Source of the DNA: Collibacillus ludicampi
GTDB taxonomy: Bacteria; Bacillota; Bacilli; Tumebacillales; BOQE01
NCBI RefSeq assembly: GCF_023705585.1
Contig: NZ_BOQE01000001.1
Span: forward strand, 712,501-776,500
Reading direction: 5' to 3'
Length of the DNA stretch: 64,000 bases
This document shows, one piece after another, positions 52,575-61,834 of the stretch. The position numbers were made by a program, and so were the translations under genes. Numbering within the stretch: position 1 is the first letter of the stretch; every line of letters begins with the position of its first letter. A model generated the notes under the pieces. It did not search any database. It saw only the letters and a program-made list of their open reading frames with translations, and was not told where the DNA came from.

Positions 52575-54305
52575 TTATTGCAGGTATTTCTTATACCGTC
52601 TACTCATTGTCGGCTGACTGACTTGCAAGACTTCGGCTACCTTTGTAATCGTTTTATATTTGGAAAAAGCCATTTGAATCAATTGCGATTCTGTCATTTC
52701 AACCGCTTGTTGCAGAGGGATAATCGAATGAACCTGTACTGGCAAATGACTTGTTGTTCTGTTTTTTAAAATTTTGGCCAGATCATTGGCTGTGATCAGC
52801 TGATCGGACGTAACCACCATAGCCCTCTCAATCACATTTTGCAGTTGTCTGACGTTTCCCGGCCAATGATACGCCTTCATCATCTCAATGGCATCTTCAG
52901 AAAAATGTTTTTTGAATGAGAATTTATGATTAAAAAATTCCAGGAAATAATAAACCAATGGTTCAATATCCTCAATTCGCTCCCGCAAGGCGGGTACATA
53001 TAGAGGAATCACGTGAAGCCGATAAAAAAGATCCTCACGAAAAGTTCCCTTTGATACCATCTCCTCCAGGTTCTTATTGGTCGCAACTATAATTCTCACG
53101 TCGATCTGAATCGTACGGGTTCCTCCCACCTTCATGATTTCCCGTTCTTGAATCGCTCGCAGCAGCTTAACTTGTAAATTCAACGGTAATTCCGCGATCT
53201 CATCTAAAAATAACGTCCCATGGTTCGCGAGTTCGAACAAACCTGTTTTCCCTTGGGGGAGAGCGCCTGTAAAAGCTCCTTTCTCATAGCCGAAAAGTTC
53301 ACTCTCTAATAAATTGTCCGGTATGGAACCACAATTTATTTTCACAAAAGGTTGATGGGCCCGGGGACTGAAATGATGGATCGCATATGCGATCAGTTCC
53401 TTACCTACACCCGATTCCCCGTATATGGCTACTGTGGATTCTACTTTTGCTACCCGTTCTACTTCGCACATCAATTCTCTCATTCGATCCGATTGAAAAA
53501 TAATAGGCTTTTCACCCGCTTGTTGATGCTTGCGAAGCGTATCGATTTCCTGACGGTATTTTTCCGTTAACTGCTTTGCTTGTTTCAATTCTCTTTCAAG
53601 CCGCGACACTTCTGTTATATCCCGGGAGGCTATGACGATGCGCTTTAACTGTCCTTTACGATCGAAAATCGGGTTGCCTACGGCAAGAATTTTCCTTCCA
53701 AAGCGATTCTCTTGAATGACCGAGATTTTCTTGTGTTCCTCAAGTACTTTTCGAGTCACCGTAGGTTTAAACCATCCCTTTTCTTCTAACTCTAAAATAT
53801 TCTCCCCGATGACCGTGGAAGGATCCACACCCCATAGATTATGTGCGCTCCGTTTGGACACGCGTAAAATGGTTCCTTTGGCATCCACAACTAAAATTTC
53901 ATCGTAAATGGAATCAACAATCGCTTCGAGATCGGTTGTCAAATTCCTGACATCTTGAGAAAAACTTTGTTTTACATACAAAGCATCAGCCGTTCCGCTG
54001 TCCAACCACCCTATTATCTCCTTGTCATCCGTCTGAATCAGCAAGTAAGGATACAAAAGATCCGCTTCCGTTAGCATCTGATCTTGGCTTAAAATTTTAA
54101 ACTCTGTTTGAAGCTCGAGAAAACTGCTCATGTCGCCCGTTTGCAAAAGTAAGGAATGACTGTCACAAACACCAACAGGCACTTCCCCTTTCAAAGCTAT
54201 CAATAGACGAGCATTATTTTTTCTAAGTAATGCTAAGGCTTCTTCTACTGTAACCAAATCTTCAAGGGTTACAAAATCTGTATTCATTGATTGGATATAT
54301 CTCAT
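52575..54305 (-). CDS. sigma-54-dependent enhancer-binding regulator of the gab operon
   Basis: A 576-residue activator: an N-terminal region (1-125) with CBS-like [20 protein letters not shown], a PAS domain (~130-235), a short coiled coil ([20 protein letters not shown]), an AAA+ domain (~265-495) and a C-terminal Fis-like HTH ([20 protein letters not shown]). Walker A is [11 protein letters not shown], the sigma-54 contact loop [10 protein letters not shown] is intact and Walker B is [13 protein letters not shown] regulator of this type controls GABA use in the Bacillus cereus group. AGGAGGGG precedes the start. Confidence 0.9.
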   Translation of the reverse strand: MRYIQSMNTDFVTLEDLVTVEEALALLRKNNARLLIALKGEVPVGVCDSHSLLLQTGDMSSFLELQTEFKILSQDQMLTEADLLYPYLLIQTDDKEIIGWLDSGTADALYVKQSFSQDVRNLTTDLEAIVDSIYDEILVVDAKGTILRVSKRSAHNLWGVDPSTVIGENILELEEKGWFKPTVTRKVLEEHKKISVIQENRFGRKILAVGNPIFDRKGQLKRIVIASRDITEVSRLERELKQAKQLTEKYRQEIDTLRKHQQAGEKPIIFQSDRMRELMCEVERVAKVESTVAIYGESGVGKELIAYAIHHFSPRAHQPFVKINCGSIPDNLLESELFGYEKGAFTGALPQGKTGLFELANHGTLFLDEIAELPLNLQVKLLRAIQEREIMKVGGTRTIQIDVRIIVATNKNLEEMVSKGTFREDLFYRLHVIPLYVPALRERIEDIEPLVYYFLEFFNHKFSFKKHFSEDAIEMMKAYHWPGNVRQLQNVIERAMVVTSDQLITANDLAKILKNRTTSHLPVQVHSIIPLQQAVEMTESQLIQMAFSKYKTITKVAEVLQVSQPTMSRRYKKYLQ

Positions 54306-54553
54306 TGTCCCCTCCTATGGTCGAAAGAGTTTCCCTATCTTCTTTTGGGACCTTTCTGCTTCTTCTACGTGGATCCCTTTATGTTATTTCTTACATGTAT
54401 CTGATATAAGACGTGCGGGGTTATATAGTCAAGAGAATATTCAAATCATTGTCATTTTACTTAAGGTACAGTTTTGATGAAAAACATGCAAGATTCCCAG
54501 GTACTGAACTGGATCTCAAAAAAACCGCCCGTGGAAAACAGGGGCTTACAAAC
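54306..54553. other. intergenic region upstream of the regulator
   Basis: No gene and no clear promoter seen. It includes the A+T-rich stretch upstream of the regulator start and ends at the ctaA terminator. Confidence 0.4.
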
Positions 54554-54599
54554 AAAAAAGCCAGCCAAACTGCAAGACGTTTCATGCAGTCTGACTGGC
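54554..54599 (-). terminator. terminator of ctaA
   Basis: GCCAG-CCA-ACTGCA / TGCAGT-TG-CTGGC arms with TTTTTTG on the minus strand. Confidence 0.8.
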
Positions 54600-54741
54600 A
54601 TATCCGCTCATGTCACGTCTTCCAGGCAGGAAGATCGAACGAGCGAAGGCAGTCTTCAAGTATGAAAGCAAGAAAATTTTCTCTCAACCTGCAAATGTCA
54701 CCGTTCTTTCTATCAGGATCATCGGGATCTTCTATCTTTGC

Positions 54742-55689
54742 CTAAGAGATCTTCTTCGGAACACTCTCTTCGTGCATGAGAAACGAAACAGGTTTTGATG
54801 TGGTCTCGACAGTTGCGATATAACATAGGTAGCTTAAACTGCCGAAGAAGATGGAAACAAACGTACTATGCAACAGCAATGAACCAAGGGCCATCCGCGA
54901 TAAAACCACATATCCTCCACTGAAAATCTGTAAGATCATCGTTATGACACATAAGAGACTGCCGACATACAGATCGTGTCTTCCGGGATATTTGCGTTTC
55001 GTGATCATAAACAACGCGATAATCAAAATCAGTCCGATGAGCGCGCTCAATCGATGAACAAAATTGATGGCTATAAGACCAGTGAGATGATCTGGAATCA
55101 GCTTGCCATTGTTTAATGGCCAAGTATCGATTGCGAGCCCTGCACCCACTCGTCTTACGTAGGCTCCCAAGTAGAGGAGAACATAAACATACACAAAAAT
55201 GCCCCAAACAAACTTAAAATATCCTTTGGAAACCCTTGTTGACATTCCATGAATGTCTTTGTCCTGGAACGTTACCAAGGCAAGCAGAAGAACGCTGGCG
55301 AATCCCATGGATGAAACTCCGAAATGCAAGGCCAGAACCGCTTTTGATTGCCCCCATATCACCGCGGTCGCCCCGAGCGCAGACTGCAAGAGAAGAAAAA
55401 AGATGCTCAAATAACACAACCATTTCACATCTTTACGCTGAGGATACACTCTCCATGTCCAGATGACCAACGCAACCACCATGAAGCCTACAATTCCAGT
55501 GATCGCGCGGTGGCTGTATTCAATGAGAGAAGCCAAGCTGTCCATGGGCCGAAATTCACCATGACACAATGGCCAGGTATGACCACAACCTTCCGCCGAT
55601 CCCGTGTTGGTTACCAGTACTCCAGCCAACAACACCAATAACATTCCGATAGCTGTTAATACAGAAAATGGTCGCAATGCTCTGCTCAT
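54742..55689 (-). CDS. ctaA: heme A synthase
   Basis: A 315-residue, eight-span membrane protein converting heme O to heme A. GSAEGCGHTWPLCHGEF near the N-terminus carries the loop Cys pair, and IEYSHRAITG, LALHFGVSSM, NFVHRLSALI and LLLHSTFVSI carry the four heme-ligand His regions. The start at 55689 (MSRALRPF) has GGGGTG upstream; ATG 55701 is an alternative. It is monocistronic; ctaB is not in the window. Confidence 0.93.
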   Translation of the reverse strand: MSRALRPFSVLTAIGMLLVLLAGVLVTNTGSAEGCGHTWPLCHGEFRPMDSLASLIEYSHRAITGIVGFMVVALVIWTWRVYPQRKDVKWLCYLSIFFLLLQSALGATAVIWGQSKAVLALHFGVSSMGFASVLLLALVTFQDKDIHGMSTRVSKGYFKFVWGIFVYVYVLLYLGAYVRRVGAGLAIDTWPLNNGKLIPDHLTGLIAINFVHRLSALIGLILIIALFMITKRKYPGRHDLYVGSLLCVITMILQIFSGGYVVLSRMALGSLLLHSTFVSIFFGSLSYLCYIATVETTSKPVSFLMHEESVPKKIS

Positions 55690-55966
55690 GGTACACCCCA
55701 TCTATTCTTTATTCTAAATATGAATGACTTCCATCTATTCTATAGTATAGACGATCTGAGAGCTTGTACTTTCAACTTTTTCTTGTCAATTTCTTGAATA
55801 CATCATGAAAGCAAAAACTTGTTCGATTCCCAAGGATATCTGCGCTCAACTCTTCCTTGCATGGACAGCAAAAAATTCGTTTGAAAAACACTTCCATTCT
55901 CTTGTGCGTACTCTATTATAGACATCTTCTCCCCGGAAAAAACATCCGCGCAGAGGAGGAAAACGA

Positions 55967-56443
55967 ATGAAAATCCAGATCATACGGGCGAGACCGGAGG
56001 ATGCCAACTTGCTCCATCAAATTGTCGTGACCTCTAAGGGGTACTGGGGTTATCCGGAAGATTGGGTGATGCTTTGGATAAGCGGTGTGAAGATAACGTC
56101 TGAATATGTCAGTACGAACGAGGTATTTGCAGCCGAGATTGAGGGTGAGATAGCCGGGTTCTATGCACTGAAGGAGAAAGGGCAAAGTATCTGCGAGTTA
56201 GAACACCTGTGGGTCATACCTAAGAAAATTGGCATGGGTGTCGGTCGTGCCCTCTTCACCCATGCACTTCAGCGTGCCTCTCATTTGGGCGCCAAGTACA
56301 TGGAGTGGGCAGCCGACCGTCATGCAGCAGGTTTCTACGAACATATGGGGGGAAAACATATCCGTGACTATCCGTCGAGACTTGAAGGCCCTATTCCGAT
56401 TTTTAGAATGGAAGTGAACAGCGAGAACCCCCCCAATTCTTAA
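55967..56443 (+). CDS. GNAT-family N-acetyltransferase
   Basis: A 158-residue GNAT protein. EHLWVIPKKIGMGVGRALFT is the acetyl-CoA-binding motif A (with GMGVGRAL), followed by AADRHAAGFYEHMGGKHI of motif B. The acceptor substrate is unknown. The start follows GAGGAGG by 7 nt. It is monocistronic. Confidence 0.88.
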   Translation: MKIQIIRARPEDANLLHQIVVTSKGYWGYPEDWVMLWISGVKITSEYVSTNEVFAAEIEGEIAGFYALKEKGQSICELEHLWVIPKKIGMGVGRALFTHALQRASHLGAKYMEWAADRHAAGFYEHMGGKHIRDYPSRLEGPIPIFRMEVNSENPPNS

Positions 56444-56515
56444 AAATGATAGTTCCGGTACTGTCTTAAAGTCACTTTTAGTACAAAAATCCACAATGTA
56501 ATTCATCATTCAAAC

Positions 56516-56556
56516 TTATCCACATATTTATTAACAACATACACACATTATCCACA
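56516..56556 (+). promoter_or_regulatory. two perfect DnaA boxes
   Basis: TTATCCACA at 56516-56524 and 56548-56556, with a related TTTTGTGGAAA just after the second. A third perfect box lies at 56822-56830. Three perfect copies in ~315 bp is far above chance for a 9-mer and suggests a DnaA-dependent function. Confidence 0.7.
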
Positions 56557-56702
56557 GCTTTTGTGGAAACGTATGTGACTTGAAATGGTTTCGTGAATAG
56601 AGGACAAGCCCCATAAGGAAGCGCGAGACTGTGAGTCCAAAACCACACACCATCCAAGACGAACAAATACCTATTTTGAGAATCTCGTGAAGCACAAAAA
56701 AG

Positions 56703-56764
56703 GAAAAAGCCAACTCCCTCAATGGAAGTTGGCTCCTGTTCGTGTTTTTTGGTTGGTGGAGGCG
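56703..56764 (-). other. possible attachment remnant: terminator next to the 3' end of tmRNA
   Basis: Minus strand: CGCCTCCACCA (56754-56764), the typical last bases of a tmRNA including CCA, followed by a strong terminator AGCCAACTTCC / GGGAGTTGGCT with TTTTTCC (56703-56733). Upstream of the CCA end the sequence is not tmRNA-like. This is the layout left at one end of an element that integrated into ssrA, but eleven bases are weak evidence. Confidence 0.4.
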
Positions 56765-56856
56765 AGGCGGTACCTTTGATACCCCTAACATTGGAGTACA
56801 TTCGTTAAAGAACGGATAATATTATCCACAATCAACAAGCACGCAACTTTTTACGA

Positions 56857-56888
56857 GACTAGCTATAGATACGGATCTATAGCTAGTC
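56857..56888. repeat. perfect 14-bp palindrome
   Basis: GACTAGCTATAGAT / ATCTATAGCTAGTC separated by ACGG. There is no U-tract. It overlaps the stop of the next gene and lies ~30 nt from the third DnaA box, so it could be a replication, recombination or nick site. Confidence 0.8.
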
Positions 56889-57176
56889 AACCATTCTATT
56901 ATCACTACACCCAACATCATATCTCCACGTTGTATACAACCATGTCCTTGCTCTATGCTCCTTTTTTACTCGACTTGTCCACCGTAGCGACTCTAACGAG
57001 TCGCATCTATTTGCTAGTGGAAGCTCACCTTCGTTTTCACTTCCATTCGAATTGAGTTTATTTTTTTCTCTTAGTTTTTTCTTTGCGAGTTCAATGGCTT
57101 CTGGTACAAAAAAACTAAGGAATTTCTTAGTTTGTTCCTCATTGAGTTTGATCTTTTTGACGCTTTCTTTTTGCAT
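56883..57176 (-). CDS. small basic protein of the element, unknown function
   Basis: About 97 residues from ATG 57176 (MQKESVKKIKLNEEQTKKFL), which follows GAGGAGTG. The first ~50 residues are helical and Lys-rich; the C-terminal part (SRVKKEHRARTWLYTTWRY) is less protein-like. It is not recognised. The Fic gene is upstream on the same strand. Confidence 0.55.
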   Translation of the reverse strand: MQKESVKKIKLNEEQTKKFLSFFVPEAIELAKKKLREKNKLNSNGSENEGELPLANRCDSLESLRWTSRVKKEHRARTWLYTTWRYDVGCSDNRMVD

Positions 57177-57214
57177 TAAAATCACTCCTCATTCAGTTTT
57201 TCGCTGAAAAATAG

Positions 57215-58321
57215 TCATTCGATAAACTTATTCAAAATATCTACATTTGCATACAGGCGTTTTTCACGTTCAATAACCAATCCTCTTTCTAACATTTTAT
57301 TCAAATCTCTTTGAGCTGTTTTCGCTGTTAGACCTTCATATAACATTTCGATTAAGCGATGGCGTTTGTTTCTATACTCATCACTTGTTAAACGCCCACC
57401 ATCTAACAAGAAGTCAATCACAGTCATCATTCTTGAATTAATTCTTCCTAATTGAAGTTCCTCGATTACATAATCTTTGTACATAACTCTTCGAACATAT
57501 TCCAAAATAGACTCTTGGACACCTTCTAACTCATGCAAAAATGCACGAAGACAGTATTTAATGAATGGAGTTAAGTTTCCGTTATAAACAAATCTTGCTT
57601 TGTTTAATTGATCGATGTAATCATCACGATGTCGATAGTGATAATTTGCAAGCGAGTAAAACCCACGCACATTGTATCCACCTGCATATAAAATGTACGC
57701 TTCCAATGCCCTAGAAGTTCGACCATTCCCGTCCCCAAATGGATGAATGGTAATGAGGTAGAAATGCGCGATAATTGAACGAATAAGCGGTCCTAAACCA
57801 TATATGACTTCATTGCTGTTTATAACTTCAATGAATGCACGCATTAAACCTTCTATTTCTCCGTAATGTGGGGCTTGATAATCTCCGGCGGAAACATCGT
57901 GTCGTCGGTATTGACCGGGTATGTTGTTGCCAGAACTTAATCCTTCAGTATTAATTGCATGCATCTGTTTTATTAAATCTTCTGTAATATATTTAGCTTC
58001 TTCGCCCAGACTCTTTACGCGCTCACGTATAAATTGTTGCAAACGATGGGCATTTTCAGCTTCTTTTTCGCTTTCTAGCTTAGCTTGACCACTTTCAATT
58101 ACTCTTCGAATTTCTTCTTCGGTAAGCATATTGCCTTCTATTCCTGTTGTTCCTTTAATTTGTCGAATCATATTAATTTTGTCCAACTCTCTTTGCTTCG
58201 ACGGAGGAATAGGGATCCTCATGATTGATAATCGATACGATTCAATCTCAACAGAAAGTGTAATGAGTTCCTTGTCCTCTGTATCAATTCTGTGATTAAA
58301 GTTAATTTCCCAGCGCGCCAT
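57215..58321 (-). CDS. Fic-family protein (AMP-transferase, self-inhibited class)
   Basis: A 368-residue Fic protein. The active-site motif TIHPFGDGNGRTSRALEAYI (HPFxxGNGR) is intact. N-terminally, TTGIEGN fits the inhibitory (S/T)xxxE(G/N) motif, so it is probably class II, inhibited in cis. The C-terminal third contains a winged-helix part (LTAKTAQRDLNKMLERGLVI). Family members AMPylate or otherwise modify target proteins. It starts the right-hand element's leftmost operon. Confidence 0.88.
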   Translation of the reverse strand: MARWEINFNHRIDTEDKELITLSVEIESYRLSIMRIPIPPSKQRELDKINMIRQIKGTTGIEGNMLTEEEIRRVIESGQAKLESEKEAENAHRLQQFIRERVKSLGEEAKYITEDLIKQMHAINTEGLSSGNNIPGQYRRHDVSAGDYQAPHYGEIEGLMRAFIEVINSNEVIYGLGPLIRSIIAHFYLITIHPFGDGNGRTSRALEAYILYAGGYNVRGFYSLANYHYRHRDDYIDQLNKARFVYNGNLTPFIKYCLRAFLHELEGVQESILEYVRRVMYKDYVIEELQLGRINSRMMTVIDFLLDGGRLTSDEYRNKRHRLIEMLYEGLTAKTAQRDLNKMLERGLVIEREKRLYANVDILNKFIE

Positions 58322-58453
58322 ATCGGCTCCTCCCTAAATGTCTTAAATATGTCCGTGATCTAAAATCGTTGTTCTTTATATTATAAGCATTCTACCCCAT
58401 AATAGCTACAGAATTATCCTCAATTATGTCCGTATTCTGTCTAAATTATGTCC

Positions 58454-58477
58454 AAAAAAGGGACCTATAGCGGTCCC
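58454..58477 (-). terminator. terminator of the ATPase operon
   Basis: GGGACC / GGTCCC stem followed by TTTTTT on the minus strand, about 100 nt after the ATPase stop. Confidence 0.8.
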
Positions 58478-58572
58478 TTCTCTCCTTAAATTTTATCTAT
58501 CTTCAAGGTAACTCTAACTTTCATCAGACATCATCTGGTTGAAGAATCAAGGAGCAGATGTACGACAGTTTT

Positions 58573-60813
58573 TTAAATCCCACTTTTCAAACATTTACTT
58601 GGAGGTGGTGTCATTTTAGCCATAAACGGCGTCACTGTCACTCCGCCCGAACGTATTATATTGATTGCGTGGAATCGCGGTGTTTTTAATGCTTCCTCAA
58701 CTGTAAACGGCGCTATTTCTTCAGCAAGGTCACGATACGTTTTCTTGCTCGACGTATATATGTGATAGTGCGGGCCTGCTGATTTTATAATCTCAGCTAA
58801 ATCACGCGGTATCTGTTCCCATGAGTGAAATAGCCACGTCAACCCCAATCGCCACTTACGAGACTCAACAACCATCGACTTCCAATGTTTAGCACTGGAC
58901 ATGAATTGATGCGGTTCATCCATGACAAGAAATGCCGGTTTTGCATCTTCCCCTTGCCGAGCTAATGTAGCCAACCACACTTTGGCGATAAGTATCGATA
59001 CGATAATATCTGTTGCTTCTGATCCTAATTCATCTTTAGGAACGTAACAGCATATTGCGTACCCATCATTCAACCATTCGCGAAAATCTATTCCGGTATC
59101 ACATTGCAGGCACTCATTGAGGTAATCGTCGCCAACCAACATATCCAATCGATTCATGACCGGTTCAGTGACTTTCCCCTTCATGCCTGTGCTCAACGCC
59201 TCGTACGATTCCCATTGTTCCACTAAATCAGTTTTGCCTAGTCTTTGCAATCGTTTCATCTCGGATTGCCGATATTTATCGTTCGTGAATAGTCGTATCA
59301 CATTGGATAGTTTACCGTCTCCGGTCGCGACTGTTTTCGCCGCCAATCTTATATATCGCGCAGTTTCGAGTCCTGCTTCATGCCCGTGAAGTTGGAAAAA
59401 GTTTAATACTTCTGCCGCAAATCGATTCACCGCATGACGGCTCCCTAACGCTTCACACCAGTCCAATCCAATTGGTGTATTCCCGAATTTAATGCGTATA
59501 ACCTTATCGCCTTTACCCAATCGCTTACAACCTGATTCAACTTCATCACCCAACTCATCCTTTGCGACATCTATTGTAATCGCAGTGAAACCATTGCGCA
59601 CCGATTCAACGGCCAGATTCGCACCAAATCCGCGTGTTTTACCCGTTCCCATCGCACCAATCGCTATACGTGGTAAACATAATTCATCGTAATCACTCAA
59701 AGGAAAGTATATTTCTTTTTGTGTCCCGCGAATTGTAATAGTCCCTATTTTTATTCCACCAGTCAACAAACGTTCGGGCAAATCTGTTTCGCGGTGTTCA
59801 ATCGTTCTCATGTAATCAGCATATTCCTCTTGGAGTGATGCTGTTGGTAACTGAATAAACTTTCCAATTTCAGATGCACTCATAATGTTATTATCGAAGT
59901 CCATCCTCGGAATTTCCCATTTGTTTAGTTTAGAAATCAGTCTTGCTGGATTCCGAAAATTTATACGACGAAGCTCATTGTCTCCACTCAATTCACTGAA
60001 CGCATTTGCTAAACTCCGTAGTGTAATCTCTCTCCTGAACGGATCTTTAGAGTGAGAGGTAATATATATGCGTGTCTTAAATACAGGCTCATTTCTCTTT
60101 TGCAAAGTTATTCGATTCAGTTTTCCGTCCAGCATAATTTCTCGCTTTTCAATGTCCGCTTTCCGTTTTCTCTTTCGATCCCTTTCTTTTACTTCTTGCT
60201 CAGAGTCAAACAAAGTTTCTGCTATGTCTTGAATTTCGGATAAAATTGAATCTAGGATTTTCAGACCGTTCTTTGCGGTGAAATTTCCGGAGATTCCGCG
60301 CCGAGAGGGAGTCTTTCCGGATTTGAACTCTTCAAATGCTTTTTCGTACCAATCAGCCCACGTTTTTCGGCTATATGGCTCCATACACACGATGATTCTC
60401 GCCTCGTCGTTATCTTTCAAATCCCTAACAACATTTAGAAATGATGCAATTGGAACCGTATCTTTTCGCCAATCAGCCGCCAAAGCAAAAATATTATGTC
60501 TTCTGTATTTCATCTCACAAGCGGATGTATGAACGACTGGGATTGCTGAAATCTCGCCATCATTAACGGCCGCACGCGGCCAGTATCTTGATATCCGCTG
60601 TTTTAGATAAGTTACGCATTGGTCACTAGACACCATGTAAAATGAAATGTCTGAGGGAGATAGCCGGATTATAAACCAAACTTTTTCAATAGAAGCAAGA
60701 GAGCGGTTTGTGATGTCAATTCGTTTGTGCCAAGGTTTATACACATCATGTAGTGACCGAACAAACTCATGGCCTTTCTTGTTGTCCACTGTCCGATCCG
60801 GGATAAGTTTCAA
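58573..60813 (-). CDS. TraG/HerA-like ATPase of the element
   Basis: A 746-residue protein with an N-terminal half (to ~370) of unknown fold, then a P-loop ATPase: Walker A GAMGTGKTRGFGANLAVESV, Walker B PAFLVMDEPHQF and a later RKWRLGLTWLFHSWEQIP segment typical of the VirD4/TraG-HerA superfamily. Such motors pump DNA in conjugation or virion packaging. The TTG start at 60813 has no strong ribosome site. Upstream on the same strand are three small membrane proteins. Confidence 0.75.
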   Translation of the reverse strand: MKLIPDRTVDNKKGHEFVRSLHDVYKPWHKRIDITNRSLASIEKVWFIIRLSPSDISFYMVSSDQCVTYLKQRISRYWPRAAVNDGEISAIPVVHTSACEMKYRRHNIFALAADWRKDTVPIASFLNVVRDLKDNDEARIIVCMEPYSRKTWADWYEKAFEEFKSGKTPSRRGISGNFTAKNGLKILDSILSEIQDIAETLFDSEQEVKERDRKRKRKADIEKREIMLDGKLNRITLQKRNEPVFKTRIYITSHSKDPFRREITLRSLANAFSELSGDNELRRINFRNPARLISKLNKWEIPRMDFDNNIMSASEIGKFIQLPTASLQEEYADYMRTIEHRETDLPERLLTGGIKIGTITIRGTQKEIYFPLSDYDELCLPRIAIGAMGTGKTRGFGANLAVESVRNGFTAITIDVAKDELGDEVESGCKRLGKGDKVIRIKFGNTPIGLDWCEALGSRHAVNRFAAEVLNFFQLHGHEAGLETARYIRLAAKTVATGDGKLSNVIRLFTNDKYRQSEMKRLQRLGKTDLVEQWESYEALSTGMKGKVTEPVMNRLDMLVGDDYLNECLQCDTGIDFREWLNDGYAICCYVPKDELGSEATDIIVSILIAKVWLATLARQGEDAKPAFLVMDEPHQFMSSAKHWKSMVVESRKWRLGLTWLFHSWEQIPRDLAEIIKSAGPHYHIYTSSKKTYRDLAEEIAPFTVEEALKTPRFHAINIIRSGGVTVTPFMAKMTPPPSKCLKSGI

Positions 60814-60820
60814 AATAATA

Positions 60821-61135
60821 TTAGACAGCTTTACTCACCACCGAGAGGATCATTGTTGCTAAAGCACTGAATCCAGCCCAACGCCTACACCTCTCAGATC
60901 CAATCATCATACCGAGGATAGATCCCATGCAGAAAATTAGCATGATGTCAGGCGAGACGTGAATTAACCAAATCCCGAGTTTGGTAGATACCTCACAAAT
61001 GGACCTGACTATACTGTCAGCGATATATTGAGTCATATCAATTGCCGCTTTTTGAACCGGCGGAAGCGTACCTGAACCGTAATCCTTTGAACCTTCCATT
61101 AAGACGGCTCCTGAGATATAAATCGTCGGAGTCAT
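60821..61135 (-). CDS. small membrane protein, two predicted spans
   Basis: A 104-residue protein with spans around WLIHVSPDIMLIFCMGSILG and RRWAGFSALATMILSVVSKA. It starts 11 nt after the pilin-like gene and ends 7 nt before the ATPase, so it is part of the same operon. Unknown; possibly a transfer or virion membrane component. Confidence 0.7.
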   Translation of the reverse strand: MTPTIYISGAVLMEGSKDYGSGTLPPVQKAAIDMTQYIADSIVRSICEVSTKLGIWLIHVSPDIMLIFCMGSILGMMIGSERCRRWAGFSALATMILSVVSKAV

Positions 61136-61146
61136 AATATCCCTCC

Positions 61147-61488
61147 TTACACATGCCGTAATACTTCAGGAGCGTAACGCATGGCAAGATAACCAAGTAC
61201 AGCCCATTTAGCGCGACTTACTGCGGAGGCGGGTTTTCCGATCATTGCTTCTAAACACGCCCAAGCTATACAAATTGTTGCTACCGGGAACGCCAATTGT
61301 TGAAGCATCGCTATAATTGGATCAAAGGCGTGATCGATAGATGGTTGCGCTGCGTATGCGATTCGTGGAATGGTGCTTGCAACCGCACACACACCCGTTA
61401 TAGTGCCGATGTTCTGTATCGATTTTTTATCCGTCCGTATCAATTCGCCCTGACAAAACGCCCGAAAGTCATAAGTTTTTACACTCAT
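61147..61488 (-). CDS. VirB2/TrbC-like small membrane protein
   Basis: A 113-residue protein with an N-terminal signal-like stretch ending in a plausible cleavage site (RIAYA-AQPS), then two hydrophobic helices (IAMLQQLAFPVATICIAWAC and SRAKWAVLGYLAMRYAPEVL). This size and layout resemble VirB2/TrbC pilins, but sequence evidence is weak. Its ATG overlaps the stop of the 31-residue protein before it. Confidence 0.6.
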   Translation of the reverse strand: MSVKTYDFRAFCQGELIRTDKKSIQNIGTITGVCAVASTIPRIAYAAQPSIDHAFDPIIAMLQQLAFPVATICIAWACLEAMIGKPASAVSRAKWAVLGYLAMRYAPEVLRHV

Positions 61489-61580
61489 TTACTACGCCAC
61501 CTTCCAAAGGATTTAAAGACCATCCAATATACGCACACTCCAATTCCACCCGCCAATATCAATCCACCGATTAATTCCAT
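61485..61580 (-). CDS. 31-residue single-span membrane peptide
   Basis: MELIGGLILAGGIGVCVYWM followed by VFKSFGRWRSK. GGGGTGGG precedes the ATG, and the stop overlaps the next ATG in ATGA, which argues for a real, co-translated gene. Confidence 0.65.
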   Translation of the reverse strand: MELIGGLILAGGIGVCVYWMVFKSFGRWRSK

Positions 61581-61650
61581 AACCCACCCCGTATAAATCG
61601 AATTGACCTTGCGCATAATTCACTTAACGAAATTGAGGAGGTACGTGGAT

Positions 61651-61722
61651 ATGCCAATTCTTCCGCTTGTAGGTGCAGCAATGATTGTTGCAGGAAAGAT
61701 TATTCTCTCCTTGGCTAATTAG
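61651..61722 (+). CDS. 23-residue hydrophobic peptide
   Basis: MPILPLVGAAMIVAGKIILS followed by LAN. It has a strong ribosome site GAGGAGGT and is followed by a hairpin (61752-61772) and a terminator. It is transcribed opposite to its neighbours. Could be a holin-like or toxin-like peptide, or a minor coat protein. Confidence 0.55.
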   Translation: MPILPLVGAAMIVAGKIILSLAN

Positions 61723-61785
61723 ACGTGCATCTTTTCAGACTGACACGCATAGGCTGATAGTGCCCATCAGCCATTTGGCGATAAT

Positions 61786-61814
61786 ACACCCTTCGACTTT
61801 GAGGGGTGTTTTTA
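61786..61814 (+). terminator. terminator after the 23-residue peptide
   Basis: ACACCC / GGGGTGT stem followed by TTTTATT on the plus strand, preceded by a second hairpin GGCTGAT / ATCAGCC at 61752-61772. Confidence 0.75.
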
Positions 61815-61834
61815 TTCTGTCCATCACTTCGTTG

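Noticed and set aside
54413-54745. Plus-strand 110-codon frame
   Set aside because: It spans the ctaA terminator, has no ribosome site and no protein-like composition.
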